DNA of 64,000 nucleotides from Ephemerocybe angulata (taxonomy: Eukaryota > Basidiomycota > Agaricomycetes > Agaricales > Psathyrellaceae). Positions 45,935-58,000 of the stretch are shown here, in pieces (the first letter of the stretch is position 1; every line of letters begins with the position of its first letter). The notes beneath the pieces are model-generated. The model was not told where the DNA came from, did no database searches, and saw only the letters and a list, made by a program, of their open reading frames with translations. Position numbers and translations under genes: made by a program. Location: assembly GCA_013368325.1 (NCBI GenBank), contig JAACJK010000110.1:434001-498000 (forward strand). The letters run 5' to 3'.

Positions 45935-46554
45935 ATGTCTGAAATCACCTCCGGAAACCGCTACAAGATCATCAACGCCCAGGGCGGCACCGTCCTCGAC
46001 CTTTCTATCAAGAACGGCCGCACCATTAACGGATGGAACTGGCACGGAACTGATAACCAGATCGTACGTCGTCCTCTCCCAGTGCCCACGACTCGATGTT
46101 CCGGAATTGTAGCTAACGCGATCTGTTTTTGTTTTGCTTTGACAGTGGCAGTTGGAGCAGGTCGAGGGTGGCCCCTGGCGCTTCAGGAACGTCTCCAACG
46201 GCAAGTACCTCGCGGCCGAGGGAAACCCCAGGGACGGCCTCCAGCTCATCGGCTCTGAGCAGCCTTTCAACTGGCACATGTGGCGCGACGAGCGGGACCA
46301 GAACACCTACAGGTACGTCATGGTTTGCATCCGTAGGCCCTATGAACTGGTACTGATGTGTCTGTACTAGGATCGTCTACCCCGATACCGTGTTCAACGT
46401 TGACCTCTCCGGCAACGGTGACTCCACCGGTGGAACCCCCATCGAGCTCTGGGGACGCCATGAGGCGGTCAACCAGACCTGGAGGTTCGAGCAAGGTGTG
46501 TTTCATGGCTTGTGTACCGCCCCATTGTCCTAACTACTCCCCCTTTTAGTGTAA
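45935..46554 (+). CDS. Ricin-B-type (beta-trefoil) lectin, small cytosolic form
   Basis: A single beta-trefoil domain of roughly 145 residues without signal peptide, starting MSEITSGNRYKIINAQGGTV. Trefoil repeats carry the (N/Q)xW pattern in three places: DNQIWQLEQ, NWHMWRDE and NQTWRFEQ. Sugar-site-like stretches are LDLSIKNGRTINGW, KYLAAEGNPRDGLQ and NVDLSGNGDSTGGTPIELWG. Three introns: after NQI, after NTYR, and in the codon for the last residue, giving EQV and a stop at 46552-46554. Mushroom lectins of this fold bind galactose or GalNAc-type sugars and often act in defence against animals or as storage proteins; specificity is not readable here. A TATA box and C/T-rich leader suggest high expression. 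Lack of a secretion signal fits known cytosolic fruiting-body lectins. Confidence 0.87.
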
Positions 46555-48295
46555 ATTATGAACAGATAGATGAAATCTCAATTGTACAGTAGTGTACTTG
46601 TCAAATGCAACTGTTGGATGGAACATGATACCATACCTCAGGCTATCAGCTATATTCTGGTGTCGCTCGATCTCGTTTTGATCTGACATGGCACACGCGC
46701 TACGATCTCTTTAGTAGTACAAGGATACAACTCCCTTCAAGATTTCTAAGCAGTCCTGTATTCTCTAAGCGCACGGTATGTCTGCCTCAGCTCTTCGACG
46801 TCCTCCCAGTAAGCGGACCAGTTAAACCCATCAGAAGTCGCGTATGGCTGGATCGACTCAAGTGATGGAAAGAGAAGATCCAACAGCTCCGCCAGCATCC
46901 TGCAACCCCTTGCTGGTAAAGAGAGACTGCTCAGGTCCCAGATTGTGAGGGTTCGAAGGACGCTCAGCGACTTGTTTCCGGCGTTCCTTGCCTCCGACAA
47001 CTTCTGAGCAATATCATTGACAGAACCGACATGGAATACGAAGGTGAAATGCTCAAGGTCATGAGCATAGTTCGCCACCTCACAAAGGCTCGTCAGGGAG
47101 AGAGCAGGAGTCGCGAAGTGCCCGCTTCCTATCGGCGGTAGGGTAAGCCTTCTCAGCCTTCGAGGGGGGCCGTCTGGGCGTTGGGTAAATGCGTCCTGAA
47201 GAACGGGAAGTAACCCACTCTGATCGTAGTTGATTGGTATGCCGACCTCCATTTCGGTGAGGCTGAGTTCCGCGAGAAGGAGTCGAACAGCGTTCCAACC
47301 GAGAACTCTCCGCGGTACCAGAGAACGATGGGACCGATTAAGCACAGGTTCGACACTTTCAATGATCAAAGCTTTGAACGTGGGGAACTGGGAGAGGGTG
47401 GTGATGAGGAATTGGAAGTTCTGTTCGGTCTGGAAGGAGGATTCGGAGATGATCAAGGTGAGGTGGGTGAGCTGTTCGAGCAGGAACGCGGGAAGGCAGC
47501 CGCAAATCGTGTTGTGTGCGCGGTTGAAAAGGTGTAGCTTCTCGAGCCTGGGAGGTGTGAACCCGATCTCCGAGGCTCTGTGTTGGTAGAATTCGTTGGA
47601 GACCCGGTGTGCGGCGAAATGTACGTCTAGCGTGAGCGACTTTAGGCAGGTGAGATTGCGAGTTAAGTCGAACAGCTTCTGGGGCGGTAGGTCGACCGAC
47701 TGAGGGAGCCTAAGGTCCAGGGTCTCCAGCCTCCTGAGCTCCAGGATGGTGTCGAACGTCGCGGGTTTCAAAGATGCACTGGCGGTGTGGAGGGATAGGT
47801 CTTTCAGCGACTGGATGTGGTGGCTTGCCATCGGGAAATAGTAGCTGGAAAAAACCGCGTTCCCAAGGCCGGTACCACTCAAGATGAGTGAGTCGACAGA
47901 GGACGAGAGGAGGGCGGGTAGGGTGGCAAAGTCTGCGGATGGCGCCTCTCCTGGGGAGTCGAGGTAGACCTTTCGGAGAGCCGGGAACATGGAACCACCC
48001 TTAAGTTCTCGGGCGAGGAGAACATAGGTCTCAGAGGATACTGTTGGTGTTGGCGCTACGGGGCCTCTGTTATAAGGTACGGGTACGGCTGTCCCGGTTC
48101 TGCGGTCTTGGAAATTCAAAACGCGCACTCGGCGTCCACAGCGACGGAAGGCGCAGTCCTCTGGAAGGGCGCCGTAGAAGTACTAATCGAATTAGATAAT
48201 TAGCGCATTTATAATCTTCGTGCCGGTGCATACAAACCAAGGACTCACGTATGCGTTGTTCATGATATGCAGATTTGGTAGGAGTTTGATTAAGG

Positions 48296-49533
48296 GAGTC
48301 AGGCCCAGTGAGAATCGGAATCTCCTGGGGACATCCCAGAGTATCTTATTTCACAAAACTCGAGTGCCACTACTCCCAGAGTGTCCTGGAAGCACCTTTT
48401 TGAAGATCTGTTGTATTGTCCTCCAATAAATACCTACAACTCGCATAATATAATGATGGATTTTTGCCCCCAGTATGTCAAAACCTCCTTGTAGATATTG
48501 TGCGACCGTCTGTAGACTTCTCTATGCACTACATTTACAGGGGTTCTCGCTTTCGCGTTTTGGATGTCCGAAATATGGTAAATACGGGGGCGGGGACTTG
48601 CACGGACGCGTCAAGTTCCCCCACGCCTTTCTTCTCCTTACCACCACCACCACCACTGGCAGGCTGCTCGACTCTCGAGTCCCTGTGCAACCTCGCTGTG
48701 CCGCAGCATTCCCGCCGTTGGTCGCCGAATTACTGTTCCACATCTCTGAAGCCGAACGGCGGTTGTTGGCCTGTGGCAGGTTGAAACCAGTTACCGAGGT
48801 TATGATGGTGGTAAGTCCGAAACAGATTTGAAACAGATCTCTCGTCGTTCACGTCCTTAACTTTCATTGGACATTCTAGTAGTCTTTATAGCGTATCCTA
48901 CCAGGTGAAGAGAATCGCCTTAACTCGCTTTGGGCTGCTCGGACTTTGCTGCAGCCATTCAGTACTTCTTCCTGCTCAGCGTGATTTGACCACCCCGCCA
49001 TTAACGCCTGCCTCCCCGCCCTAAAAGTCCCCTTCCCTCTGTGTTCCAGCTCGTCCTGAACACGCTACCATCAACATTCACTCTCGGTCTCGCTTCGTTC
49101 CATGCCGTACGGTGAGTTTGGTTACTGGTGCCGACGGCCGTTTATTTGGGACCTATGCTGACTTTCGCTCACCGGCTTTCGAACGCGTCGCTATCCTGAG
49201 TGTACGCTCTCTGCCTTGTTCGCTGGGAGAGGAAAGGGGAGGAGAACGGGGTTCCAGGAGTGCAGAAGTAGGAGGAGCGGGGAGGGCGAGGAGGGCACCA
49301 GGATGGGTTTCGGTTCGCATTCAATTTACAGTACATTCCCTACAGCTGTTTTTATGCATATGGTCGAAATGTCAATTTGTTATGCATTAAAATGGAGCGA
49401 TTGTGAGCGATTCGGAGAGGCAAAAAAGTGCCACTTTTTCCTCCCAGAGTACCCTGGTCTCAACCTATTGTATGTGTACTAAAAGATACTCTGGGATGGT
49501 CTGAGGAGACTCCATTTCTGACTGGGAGTCAGG
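48296..49533. repeat. Target-site duplication around element copy 2
   Basis: GAGTCAGG occurs at 48296-48303 and at 49526-49533, directly abutting both ends of the element. The last G of the right TIR is shared with the duplication. Confidence 0.85.
48304..49526. mobile_element. Non-autonomous hAT-like TIR element, copy 2 (1,223 bp, inverted relative to copy 1)
   Basis: Same length and, over every stretch I compared, the same sequence as copy 1 on the other strand. The two share identical predicted open frames. TIRs begin CCCAGTGAGAATC on the left and end ...TCTGACTGGG on the right. It is inserted in exon 1 of an F-box/LRR gene and flanked by a target duplication of GAGTCAGG (8 bp if the right end is taken as ACTGG; 7 bp if ACTGGG). 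An 8-bp duplication fits the hAT superfamily. No transposase is present, so it must have been moved by an enzyme made elsewhere. Confidence 0.88.
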
Positions 49534-49790
49534 GATTCCAAGCAGCTCCATAAACACGATAAGGCGGGCTCCCGAAAGGCTTTGCAGGTCAACGCGAGCT
49601 GGAGCAATTGACGCCTTCCTTTGAGAAGTTCATCCTTCTCCAATCTTGTTGGGTCCAAGGGGAAGAGGTAGCCGAAGATGAGCATGAGAAGTTCCTGGTT
49701 TCGCAAGACAGCCTCGACGGAGACTGGCGAGTCGTTTCCTGTCACTGGCATTGTCCTGGTCGTCGTTGAGAGCGCTTGGTGACCTGACAT

Positions 49791-50454
49791 CGTGTAGAAT
49801 GAAGAGCAAGAGGATGAAGGTCACAGCTCAAAGCCTTGGAATCCAGCCCAGGGAAGATCAAGGGTGATCATTCCCACAAAATTTTGCCAGAATTTGCCCG
49901 ATGTAGAATTGTGCTAGATCTGCCTTTCCGAACTTTCAGAGTCTTCCCAACATCTGCTCGAGGATAATTCTACTGTCGTGGCCTACACGAAGAAATTTAG
50001 GTTAGAATTATTTGCCTTTTCTCCGAATCGAACTCGCGACTATATAATGGCCAACCCTGTCTTCTAGCGCTTGAGGTTCGCCAAAGGCGCTTAATTTTCT
50101 CGCCACACTTCTGTTTGCGAGCAATATGGTCAGTCTAGGAGCTTTCTTCCTGTCTCTCTGTCTCCTAAATATACGGGCAGTGGTTAGTACCGATCCGTGA
50201 AAACACACCGCACCTCCATCCCGGTAAGTAACCCCTCGGCTTCGTCAGATGAAGTTACACATCGGTCCCCGAACCTTCTAAAGAGAATGTTACTCCAGAA
50301 ATGTAACTTATGAAGCGTTGTTGAATCCATCTGATACTTTTACATGTGTACATGTACAAAAGGCTGAACGTAACACGATAAACATTGCAGGCTCAAAACA
50401 TTAACACTACACCTGGCACCCGACACATACACCTTCTCGAGCGCCATGTCTCCA
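49791..50454. other. Spacer between the F-box gene and the oxygenase gene
   Basis: No supported gene. A 75-base stretch at 50014-50088 resembles a tRNA on the minus strand at its acceptor ends and TTCGATT loop, but the T-stem does not pair. Confidence 0.45.
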
Positions 50455-52032
50455 TCAAGCATCATTTCCAACGTTCGCAAGTCTCTCTTCATAAGGCGGA
50501 ACCAAGGCAACTAGAACCAAGTCCGCATAGTACCAACCAACGTCATGTTCATTCCCGTACGCCAGCGCCGGACTGGGGACTGCGACAAGGGAGTTGGCTG
50601 GTGTAGCCCACAAGACGGCAACCGGCCTCGCCGGCCCCTTTGCCCACCAGTCGCACTCCGGCTTCCTGTCAATCTGGGGCTGGAGGGGCATGAATGGGTC
50701 CAGAATCCTGAGGTTCCCACCCCGATTTAGTGCCTTCACCATGTCATCCTCGTAGGAGCTAGGGGCTCCTACATATATTGTCTTCTCAGCGAGATAGGCG
50801 CCATTGGTCAACAGCTCATCTCCCTCCGACTCCGAGTCCGACTCGTGTTCAAAGTAATTTGAGGTGTCATAGAGGCCCCTGACATGACATTCGAGGCCAA
50901 AGCTGTCGCAAATTCGCTTCACGAGCGCGTCCTTGCCCTTCAAATGCCCCGTAATGGGCTCAAAGTCGACGTCGTCTGTTGACATGCCGATCGGGTACTT
51001 GTAGCTCAGGCCGAACCCCAACGCTCCGCCGCTCGGGAGGACGAAAGGTGAGGCCAAGAGGTTCTTGATAGAGTTCCTCAATTTTGCTTCTTCCGGCGTG
51101 GCGGACTGCATAACGAGGTTAGGAAGGGTAGGGGCAGAGTCTTCGGCGTAATAGAGGTTGTAGGTCAGGCTGACGCGGTACCCGGACTCGACAACGGAAA
51201 CTTCGTGCTCGATGTCGCTGTAGAACGCAACCCAGGCGAGGTTTCGCGGAGCCTCCGCATTATCGGTGGTGTTGGAGGCAACAAGCTTCGAGGATTCAAA
51301 CGTCCATGAAGCACCCTCCTGGGAGCGCAGGGTCAAGTCTCCTCCGGCATGTACGGTCGGAAAGATGATGACTAGACTGCCGAACATTTTATCGCTTCGG
51401 GGAGTGTCGAGATGAGACTTGAAGTGAGAGCCCGGACCTGGGCTGTACTGTCAGACAACTGCAAACGGATGCCGATCGATAGGGAACCTGCGTACCGTAA
51501 ACGTTGAGTTTGTAGAGCTGGGCGTCTATCTTGAGGGAAGTGTTGTCGGGAGGAAGCAGTTCGTCGTGGACGACGTCGAGGAGGCCAGATTTCACAACGT
51601 CGAACTGTGCAAGAAAGCGAGACGTGTCGAGCTTCCAAGCTTGCCGGTAGGACAGATCGAGGACGTCCTCGTTCCCTCGCCCAAAAGTAGCCTGGTCGCA
51701 GGCTTTGACTAGCTCGGCGAGCTCGTGCTCCTCAACAGGCTTCGCGAAGTCAAGCCATCTGTGTGCATACAAGTAGTGTCAGAGTGGCTGGACATCGACT
51801 TCGAGGATAAGTAGGCGAAGTAAACATACCCGGCGTTGACGCTGTCGGCAGCCTTTCGATATGCAAGACCGCCCGTGCTTTCGGACAAGGCGTACGTTCC
51901 AGAGCAGTTGTTCCTGGATACCACCTCCTCGTTGCTCTCGGCCACACATTGGAGAAGCTCTTTAATAGCATCACTGTGGTCGGGCTCCGATGCGGTAGTA
52001 GGGGTGGCGCCATCGTTGTCAGAACTAGACAT
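50455..52032 (-). CDS. 2-oxoglutarate/Fe(II)-dependent oxygenase of the prolyl 4-hydroxylase type
   Basis: Exon 1 begins MSSSDNDGATPTTASEPDHS and ends SVNAG; exon 2 starts WLDFAKPVEEHELAELVKAC; exon 3 opens PGSHFKSHLDTPRSDKMFGS. The HxD iron motif is His-Leu-Asp in SHLDTPR. The strand FGSLVIIFPTVHAGGDLTLR follows as in P4H-type double-stranded beta-helix domains; the distal iron His is probably in SDIEHEVSVVESGYRVSLTY, whose Arg would bind 2-oxoglutarate. A C-terminal part of about 200 residues with an acidic patch (EHESDSESEGDELL) has no named domain and ends PPYEERLANVGNDA. Two introns with good consensus. There is no signal peptide. Fungal members of this type are widespread and mostly uncharacterised; the hydroxylated substrate is unknown. 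Confidence 0.82.
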
Positions 52033-55009
52033 GATAGTTGTTGGTAGGGTGCAGAGCGTATTGAGGGTGAGTTGGGGAAGGCCTTGAAAGCAGAATGGGT
52101 TGAATACCTCAAAATGCCCGCCTTTAAGTAGAGAACAAACCTTCTCGTTCAGGCATCATACCGTCGAGTCAGGCCTGCAACCCTGAAAGCGACGGGAGAA
52201 GGAGAAGCATCCGCAATGAGCTCTTTAGCTCCAAAACAGAAATCAAGCAGGATTAGGCTCGCGGGCTCGAGTCAGAGTGACGGAGTGTCTCGATCAAGAT
52301 AGGAATAGGAACTTTCTAACGCCTCGATGGTCATGAGAGTTGCCACAAGTCCACAACCGGTGACCGTTGACGTTAAGTTGAATCTCTTTATGTAAAAAGG
52401 CGTCTGCATTGAAATGATTGGTGTTCGAACTCAGCCCAACTCAGCAAGTTATCCATTTATGCCCCAAGGGTCTCTCTGTGCATGGACGTAGGTGGGCGTC
52501 AACTGTTTCGATTCATGCACGACTCCGATCCCAGTGCTCGACGCCGATTGGACCATTTGCCCCAAATTTGCCCACATTAGGCGCCCGTGACCTCCGACCA
52601 TTCATCACGCAAGAAGAACGTCGGACAGAAAAGGGAAAGGCCATGGATAGATGGAGTCATCCCACTATCGCCCTACATGGACGCAAAGAAGCTACTGCGC
52701 CAAAAGAACCTTTCTTCCTGACAAAGTAACGGCGGAGGGACGCTTTGAGGCAGGCATCAACGAGTCAGAGCGCCTCGTGCCTGAGATCCCTCGCTTGACA
52801 CCATATCGAGGATGCCTTCGAAAGTTCTTTGGAAGACCGTAATCGAGACTATCTTGAGTTTGGCTTCCATATGACATACTGAGTGCAGGCACGTTGCAGC
52901 CTTCCTCTGACTCCCCCAACCGACGCGCCAGGATAGGACATTGGCGACTAAAGGAGAGGCCGAGAAGGAAAGCCTCGAGGTGTTTAGCTTTCGTACACAC
53001 TCAACCACGCAATATTACGGCTACATGAAGGAGATATGGTCACCGCAGTCAGCTGAGATCCAGAGCGCTACTCACCTTTACGCCCTACTATCAGGCCAGC
53101 CTTCCATCTAGCATCTACGATTGAACTATGCCGCGGTGAAATGGGCCCCTTTAGCTGGGAGGCTTGTAAGCGACTGTGACGAAACAATTAAGCGCCCAAA
53201 CCAATTACCACATAGATATCGATATCTCAACACGCAGCATTCAAGACACCTGGGCCATCCACCCACTAGATTCGGAGCAAGCCCCTTGCTTCGGTCCGGC
53301 CGCGGCCGGATATCCTTCGAAGAAGGGACTTGGGACAAGATCACGAAATAAGGGGACACGTTCAAAGCCACATTTCTCAACACTCTCACTGTATCTCGCT
53401 ACGAAAATTTGTACAGTACCTTTAAGGATGTAGGGAAATTGGAATTTTTACTTTTCTAAATTATTATTACATCCCTCGCACCAGCAGAGAGCCAGCTATT
53501 GCAGCCAGGCAACTTTACACGGATTCCTCCATATCTCTGGGCGGAATTGGCTTCCATTGCTGTAACTTCGCATGTCGCTTTAAGTATACCCTATATACTC
53601 CTATCCCAAATTTCAGAGCTCCGGGAGTCTTCGTTCAATTAAGACTGCCTGTGTTCTTAAGATCTAGCTTGCCTGAGGTGGCTGTGCAGGCGCGATTGAC
53701 CTGTTTAGGGGCTTCAGCTCGTTCCAAGCTCGGTCGACGGTGCTCGTCTCAACGATGACCCGGCAAGAAATAAGTAGGTGGAATTGAAAGAAATCTGTCC
53801 GTACACGTACTTCCATCTTCCCCTGAGACCACAAGACCATGAAAGACGAGGAACGTCGGGTGCGACGAGGGGAGGAGGAGGTGCAGCAGACGGTGGGCGA
53901 GAGTACGGGCATTCGCCGACATTTCCGTCTTTGTTGACCATGATTTCTATGAAATACTTTAACATACCATCCAACAAAGATATCCTCGGAAAATGAACTC
54001 ACCAAGTCAAGATTTGAAGCCAGGAGATGGATAGCGGCGACGGTACTCAAAACGCGGTCGCGTCCAGTCGCGTTTCTTAATGACTCCATTTGGGTTGTTC
54101 AAAACGCGGGTTTGTTAATAAAATATGTATTAAATGATAGATTAACATCGAAATATCAAAATGAGCGGCTTTTGAAAACGAAGGGAGGTCAGTGGAAATG
54201 CAGAGGTCGGTTCAAACGTGTTGGTGGTTTTGTGACATCTTGTCCCAAGCCCCTTCTTCGAAGGTTCGAGCTGAGCTCGAAAAACGCCCATAAAAGGCGT
54301 TTGTTTGGTTTACCCAAACATCGAAAGGAGGGGATTGGTACCGAACCTATCCACCCACGGCCCACGGGGAAGCAACATCAACAAGCATCAACAGCACACG
54401 CGTTCCATCAGCACCGGCAAAAAGCAAGAAAGAAATAGATCATAGCAAGATCCTGAACGTTTGAACAGTGGTTAAAATACAACAAGAAAATAAATGATAA
54501 ATATCAGTCCATGCTCCTCAAAACGTCCATGATCGTCTCCTCCCCCTCCCTCCCCATTCACCCCATCCTAAATCATCAAAAAAAAATCACTGCTCCCAGT
54601 CCTCCAGGTTCGCCGTAGGTGCGTAATTCTGTAACGCTCAGCTCTGCTAGCGATGTGACAGCAATTTGACCACTGTAGAAAGTGGCCTATTGTAAATCTG
54701 TCTCGCTAAAACAGGTGGATAGTGGTTGGCTCACGCCCATACATGATACTCCAAACCAATTCTTACTTTGTCATAGCTCGGGGAGCCATCTCTCCTCAAT
54801 GGCCAAAGGTTGTGTAAGCGTCAGTCTACGATAGGAACATATGAGCGCTTCCCCCACATCTCAGAACATTGAACAAAATCAAATACCCCTAAGGTCTAGA
54901 GACTAGCAACGTCGGCAAAAAGGTAGGCCATAAGAAAAAGGGAAAGGAGGGGAAGCCTCTGAAGGTTCATTAAGGAGACATTAAACTCGATCGAGAGGGA
55001 ATCGGACCT
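52033..55009. other. 3-kb region without a firm gene
   Basis: I could not assemble a convincing gene. Open frames at 53664-54089 (-) and 54112-54438 (+) have no domain and no clear splice pattern. At the right end, minus-strand sequence near 54600-54630 could be a last exon (NYAPTANLEDWEQ then stop, after a TTACAG acceptor), upstream of a segment shared with the 3' flank of the PalI-like gene. This may be the relic of another gene. Confidence 0.45.
54501..54590. repeat. Duplicated gene-end segment, left copy
   Basis: ATATCAGTCCATGCTCCTC through CCCCATCCTAAATCATCAAA matches 59170-59252, the 3' flank of the PalI-like gene, with a few small differences and in the same orientation. In both places a minus-strand stop codon lies just to the right of the shared segment. 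Confidence 0.8.
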
Positions 55010-58000
55010 TCATAAGATGATAGGAGTCGGCGCCCGTAATGGTCTGTGAGTAGGGAGTTCAGCGATGGTATCCCAAGCACATATATCCCTGGGAGACCAT
55101 TGGATGATGTGGAGTCCAAGTTCCTCGGCGAATCTGGATGGGATGGCACCGTTGGCCTGATCATAAGTTGAGTGAGTGGCTAAAGGCGTGTCCGACATCG
55201 GGGTCGTTAGAGGAGAATATGTGGATGAACATGTGTTGTCCAGGTCAGCAATGGCAAGCCAAGCGATGGCGCTCCAGAAGAAACCCCTAGTCGGGTCTCT
55301 GAATACGCAACCACCCACGGCCTTGGCACGGAAATTCCTATAATCAACCCTACGACGAAGAGTTGCCACAACCAATACAGCATCTCTCCTCAGGTCCCCT
55401 GCAACCAGGTTTCTCCATGAAAAAGCCTCCTGTACTTGTCGCGTTTTCAGAAGGCGTTCCAGGGCCCGTGGGCCAATGTATGGCTTTTGCGAGGCCGCCA
55501 AGGTGGCGCTGCGGATGGATGAGGAATTCCAAGACGGGTGGTTAAGGAGGATGTTGCTCGCTTCGAAATTCCCTGAAAGTAATGCGTACTCCAATGCAGA
55601 CATCCCTTGCTGATCCCGAAGGTGGACATTAATGGAATAGCAGGAAGTGAGAAGTCCGACCGACAGTCTAACCCCACGAGCATCCTGTCCGAAGCAGGCA
55701 TACATGAGCGCGGACCGCCCATCGTCGTCTTGAGCATTAAGTAGGTCTTCTTCATCCCCAAGCTTCGAGATGAGATATTTAACGGCAAGAGGGTAATTTG
55801 TTGTGAGCATCAACGCCGTCCGCCCATCTTCATAACGGCGGCGGACGTCACTGAGATGGACGGAAATGGTTGAAGATCCTTCTGCCCCTAAGGCCTGCAG
55901 TCGATAAATGGGCAGAGTCTCCAACTCCTGAGCACTCCTCGACATGCGGACAAAGCTTCCATGATTGGCCAGTATGCTAAGGATAGCCACTGGACGTGGC
56001 TCAACCACGGCCGGCGCTTCCTTCTGAAAATCAAGAGGATAATGTCGAGCTAACCGTCGGTGTGCAAGCCCCTCGTACGCCACGATTCGCTCTGAGGCAG
56101 TATTTCCTTCGTTGTCCTGTTCATGTAGAGGTCCAGGATTAGCACTACTACTAGTGCGTTTGAGGAACCAAATGACCAGATCTTCTAGACACGAGTCGCA
56201 CGCCAGCATGAAAGGGGTTTCTCCGCCTCTGTTTCGAGTGTTGACTTCCAGGTTTGGGAATGAGGAGATGAGGAAATGAGGAAGGTCCCTGTTCGTTGGA
56301 TTAGTCCCATATTCCAGTGGAGACACAGAAACGGAGAAAGCAGTCTCTCCATTGAAACAAGGAAGGTTTGGGTTCATAGTGGGATGCAACGCGAATAGGC
56401 GAAGCAATCTCAGGTCCTCGGAAGCGATCTTGTCGGATCCACGATGGGATTGGCAAGCCCTGTAAAGTGCAGAGCATCCGGCAGTGGTATCCAGCGCATT
56501 AACATCCACAATCTCCAACGGGTAGGCTCGCCAACTGTCGAAGGGAGACAGGTTGAGTAATTCTTGAGCAACCTCCCACCCCCGGGCAAGATGCAATGGT
56601 GTACATCCGAACTCATCCTGTACGCACACTCCCCTGTAGCATTTGAGAAGTGCTCGAAGGGCCGCAGGATTATCGCGTTCCGCTGCGATGTGGAAGGGGG
56701 TTTCATTTGCCAATCTCGGGGGGAGCATCCATGCCCTCTCCGGAGGGTATGGCAAGGTATGGGAGGAGATGAGATTGGAAAGGTCGAACCATGCAGCGAG
56801 GTGTAAACCTGAAGAGAAATCCCGGTTCCAACTTATAGGCTCCCGATAAGTCGTAGGCTTGATGTCAATGGTATACCAGTTATCCTTGGCAAGGTAGGAG
56901 ATGATAAATGGGTGCAAACGCCGTTGCTCGTCGCAGATTTTGGCATGGTACCCCCAGTAAAAGGAAGCATAGCCTACGAGAGGTATAGGTTGAGTCGAAG
57001 CCTCAAGCTCGGAAGGTAAGCTGTCCACTGCATCCGATGGGGCCGGTCCGCAGACCGGTGTCGTATAAAGTACGTGGATAGAGGCAACACAGGTGACCGA
57101 AATCAATTCTTGAGGCTCTGGAAGGTGAGAGAAATCCATCGTTTTCATAAACTCTTCAGCAGAGTAGTCTATATTGGTTATCGTTAGTGGCGTCGCGGAA
57201 TTGTGGGGAAGCTTTGACTCAACGTATAAACCGCACCACTGATGGGCCTTGCGTCTGCTCTTCCACCGCTATCAGTCCGTGACAGATAGAGAGTAGCATT
57301 GGAATGGAAACTGTGCTGTTTCTGTTGAATTCCAGTTTATCGAAGGAGAATGTGAGGGCTTCCTGCAGATCCCAAGGGGAGAGACTATTGCGAGCATGGA
57401 GAACCCAGAGGAAGGCACGATGCGCAATTGACACCTCCACCTCAGACTGAGACTTGATTCTCTCCATGGTCGTCCTGTACATGTCTTTCACCCCTGTCGG
57501 CAGCGTTTCCAATGCCTCCAGAAGGGTCTCGACGGTGGTACACTTCTCAAGGACGATTTCCATTTGAAGTCGTGCCAGGAGAAACCTAATCCATGACTTC
57601 AAGTCAGTTCAAACTTTCGTCGAACAAAGCAGAATGTGCTCACATTCCTTGCGCCTTGTCCTTAATGAACGTACTGAACTGTTCTGAAAGAGCAGGGTTT
57701 TCGTTCAGAATGACTGCCAGTTTGGTGTTCTCTTTGATCCGTTTTGCGATGTAAATCTCGATGTCCCTCGTTTGTGCTTGGACAGGGATGTGGAGTGCAT
57801 GAGGGGTATGTCGGCGCATGAAGAGGTCGAGGGGACGGCAGGTAAACAGAATATGGGCATTGAGTGATGGGAGGATGCTGAGGAGGCCATCCTTGGTCGC
57901 ATCGTCGACTTCATCAAGTCCGTCAATGATGATGAAGGCGTCTGAGAATAAGGCTAGGATGTATGCCAGTGCCTCAATGGCCTCCCAGCAGGAGAGTTGG

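Larger units (their letters stand above)
46746..49790 (-). pseudogene. F-box-like/LRR gene, paralogue 2, split by TIR element copy 2
   Basis: Exon 1 starts at 49790 (MSGHQALSTTTRTMPVTGND) and has the F-box-like part VEAVLRNQELLMLIFGYLFP and LALTCKAFREPALSCLWSCL. At ESLTP the frame enters the element at 49526 and stops within it (49479). On the far side of the element, next to 48303, the same frame continues LTPLIKLLPNLHIMNNAY, then an intron and YFYGALPEDCAFRRCGRRVR, and the long LRR exon down to 46746 (for example LETLDLRLPQ, LKSLTLDVHF). One copy of the 8-bp target duplication supplies the joining codons, so the uninterrupted gene would be in frame. It is paralogous to the gene at 25470. 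As it stands the locus encodes an N-terminal fragment only, unless the element is spliced out. Confidence 0.8.

Noticed and set aside
21215..49533. Past inversion of the 26-kb block by recombination between the two elements
   Set aside because: Copy 2 keeps a perfect target duplication on both sides, which an inversion through the elements would have separated.
50014..50088. Possible tRNA gene on the minus strand (GCCTTTG ... AAAAGGC ends, GAGTTCGATTC box-B-like core)
   Set aside because: Six of seven acceptor pairs form, but the T-stem has only one pair and no normal D-loop GG is present. At best a decayed tRNA-like sequence.
53664..54089. 141-codon minus-strand frame starting MESLRNATGRDRVLSTVAA as a gene
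   Set aside because: The first 29 residues followed by a GTGAGT donor look exon-like, but I could not find consistent downstream exons or a family.
54112..54438. 108-codon plus-strand frame
   Set aside because: Basic and low complexity, with no domain or conserved context.
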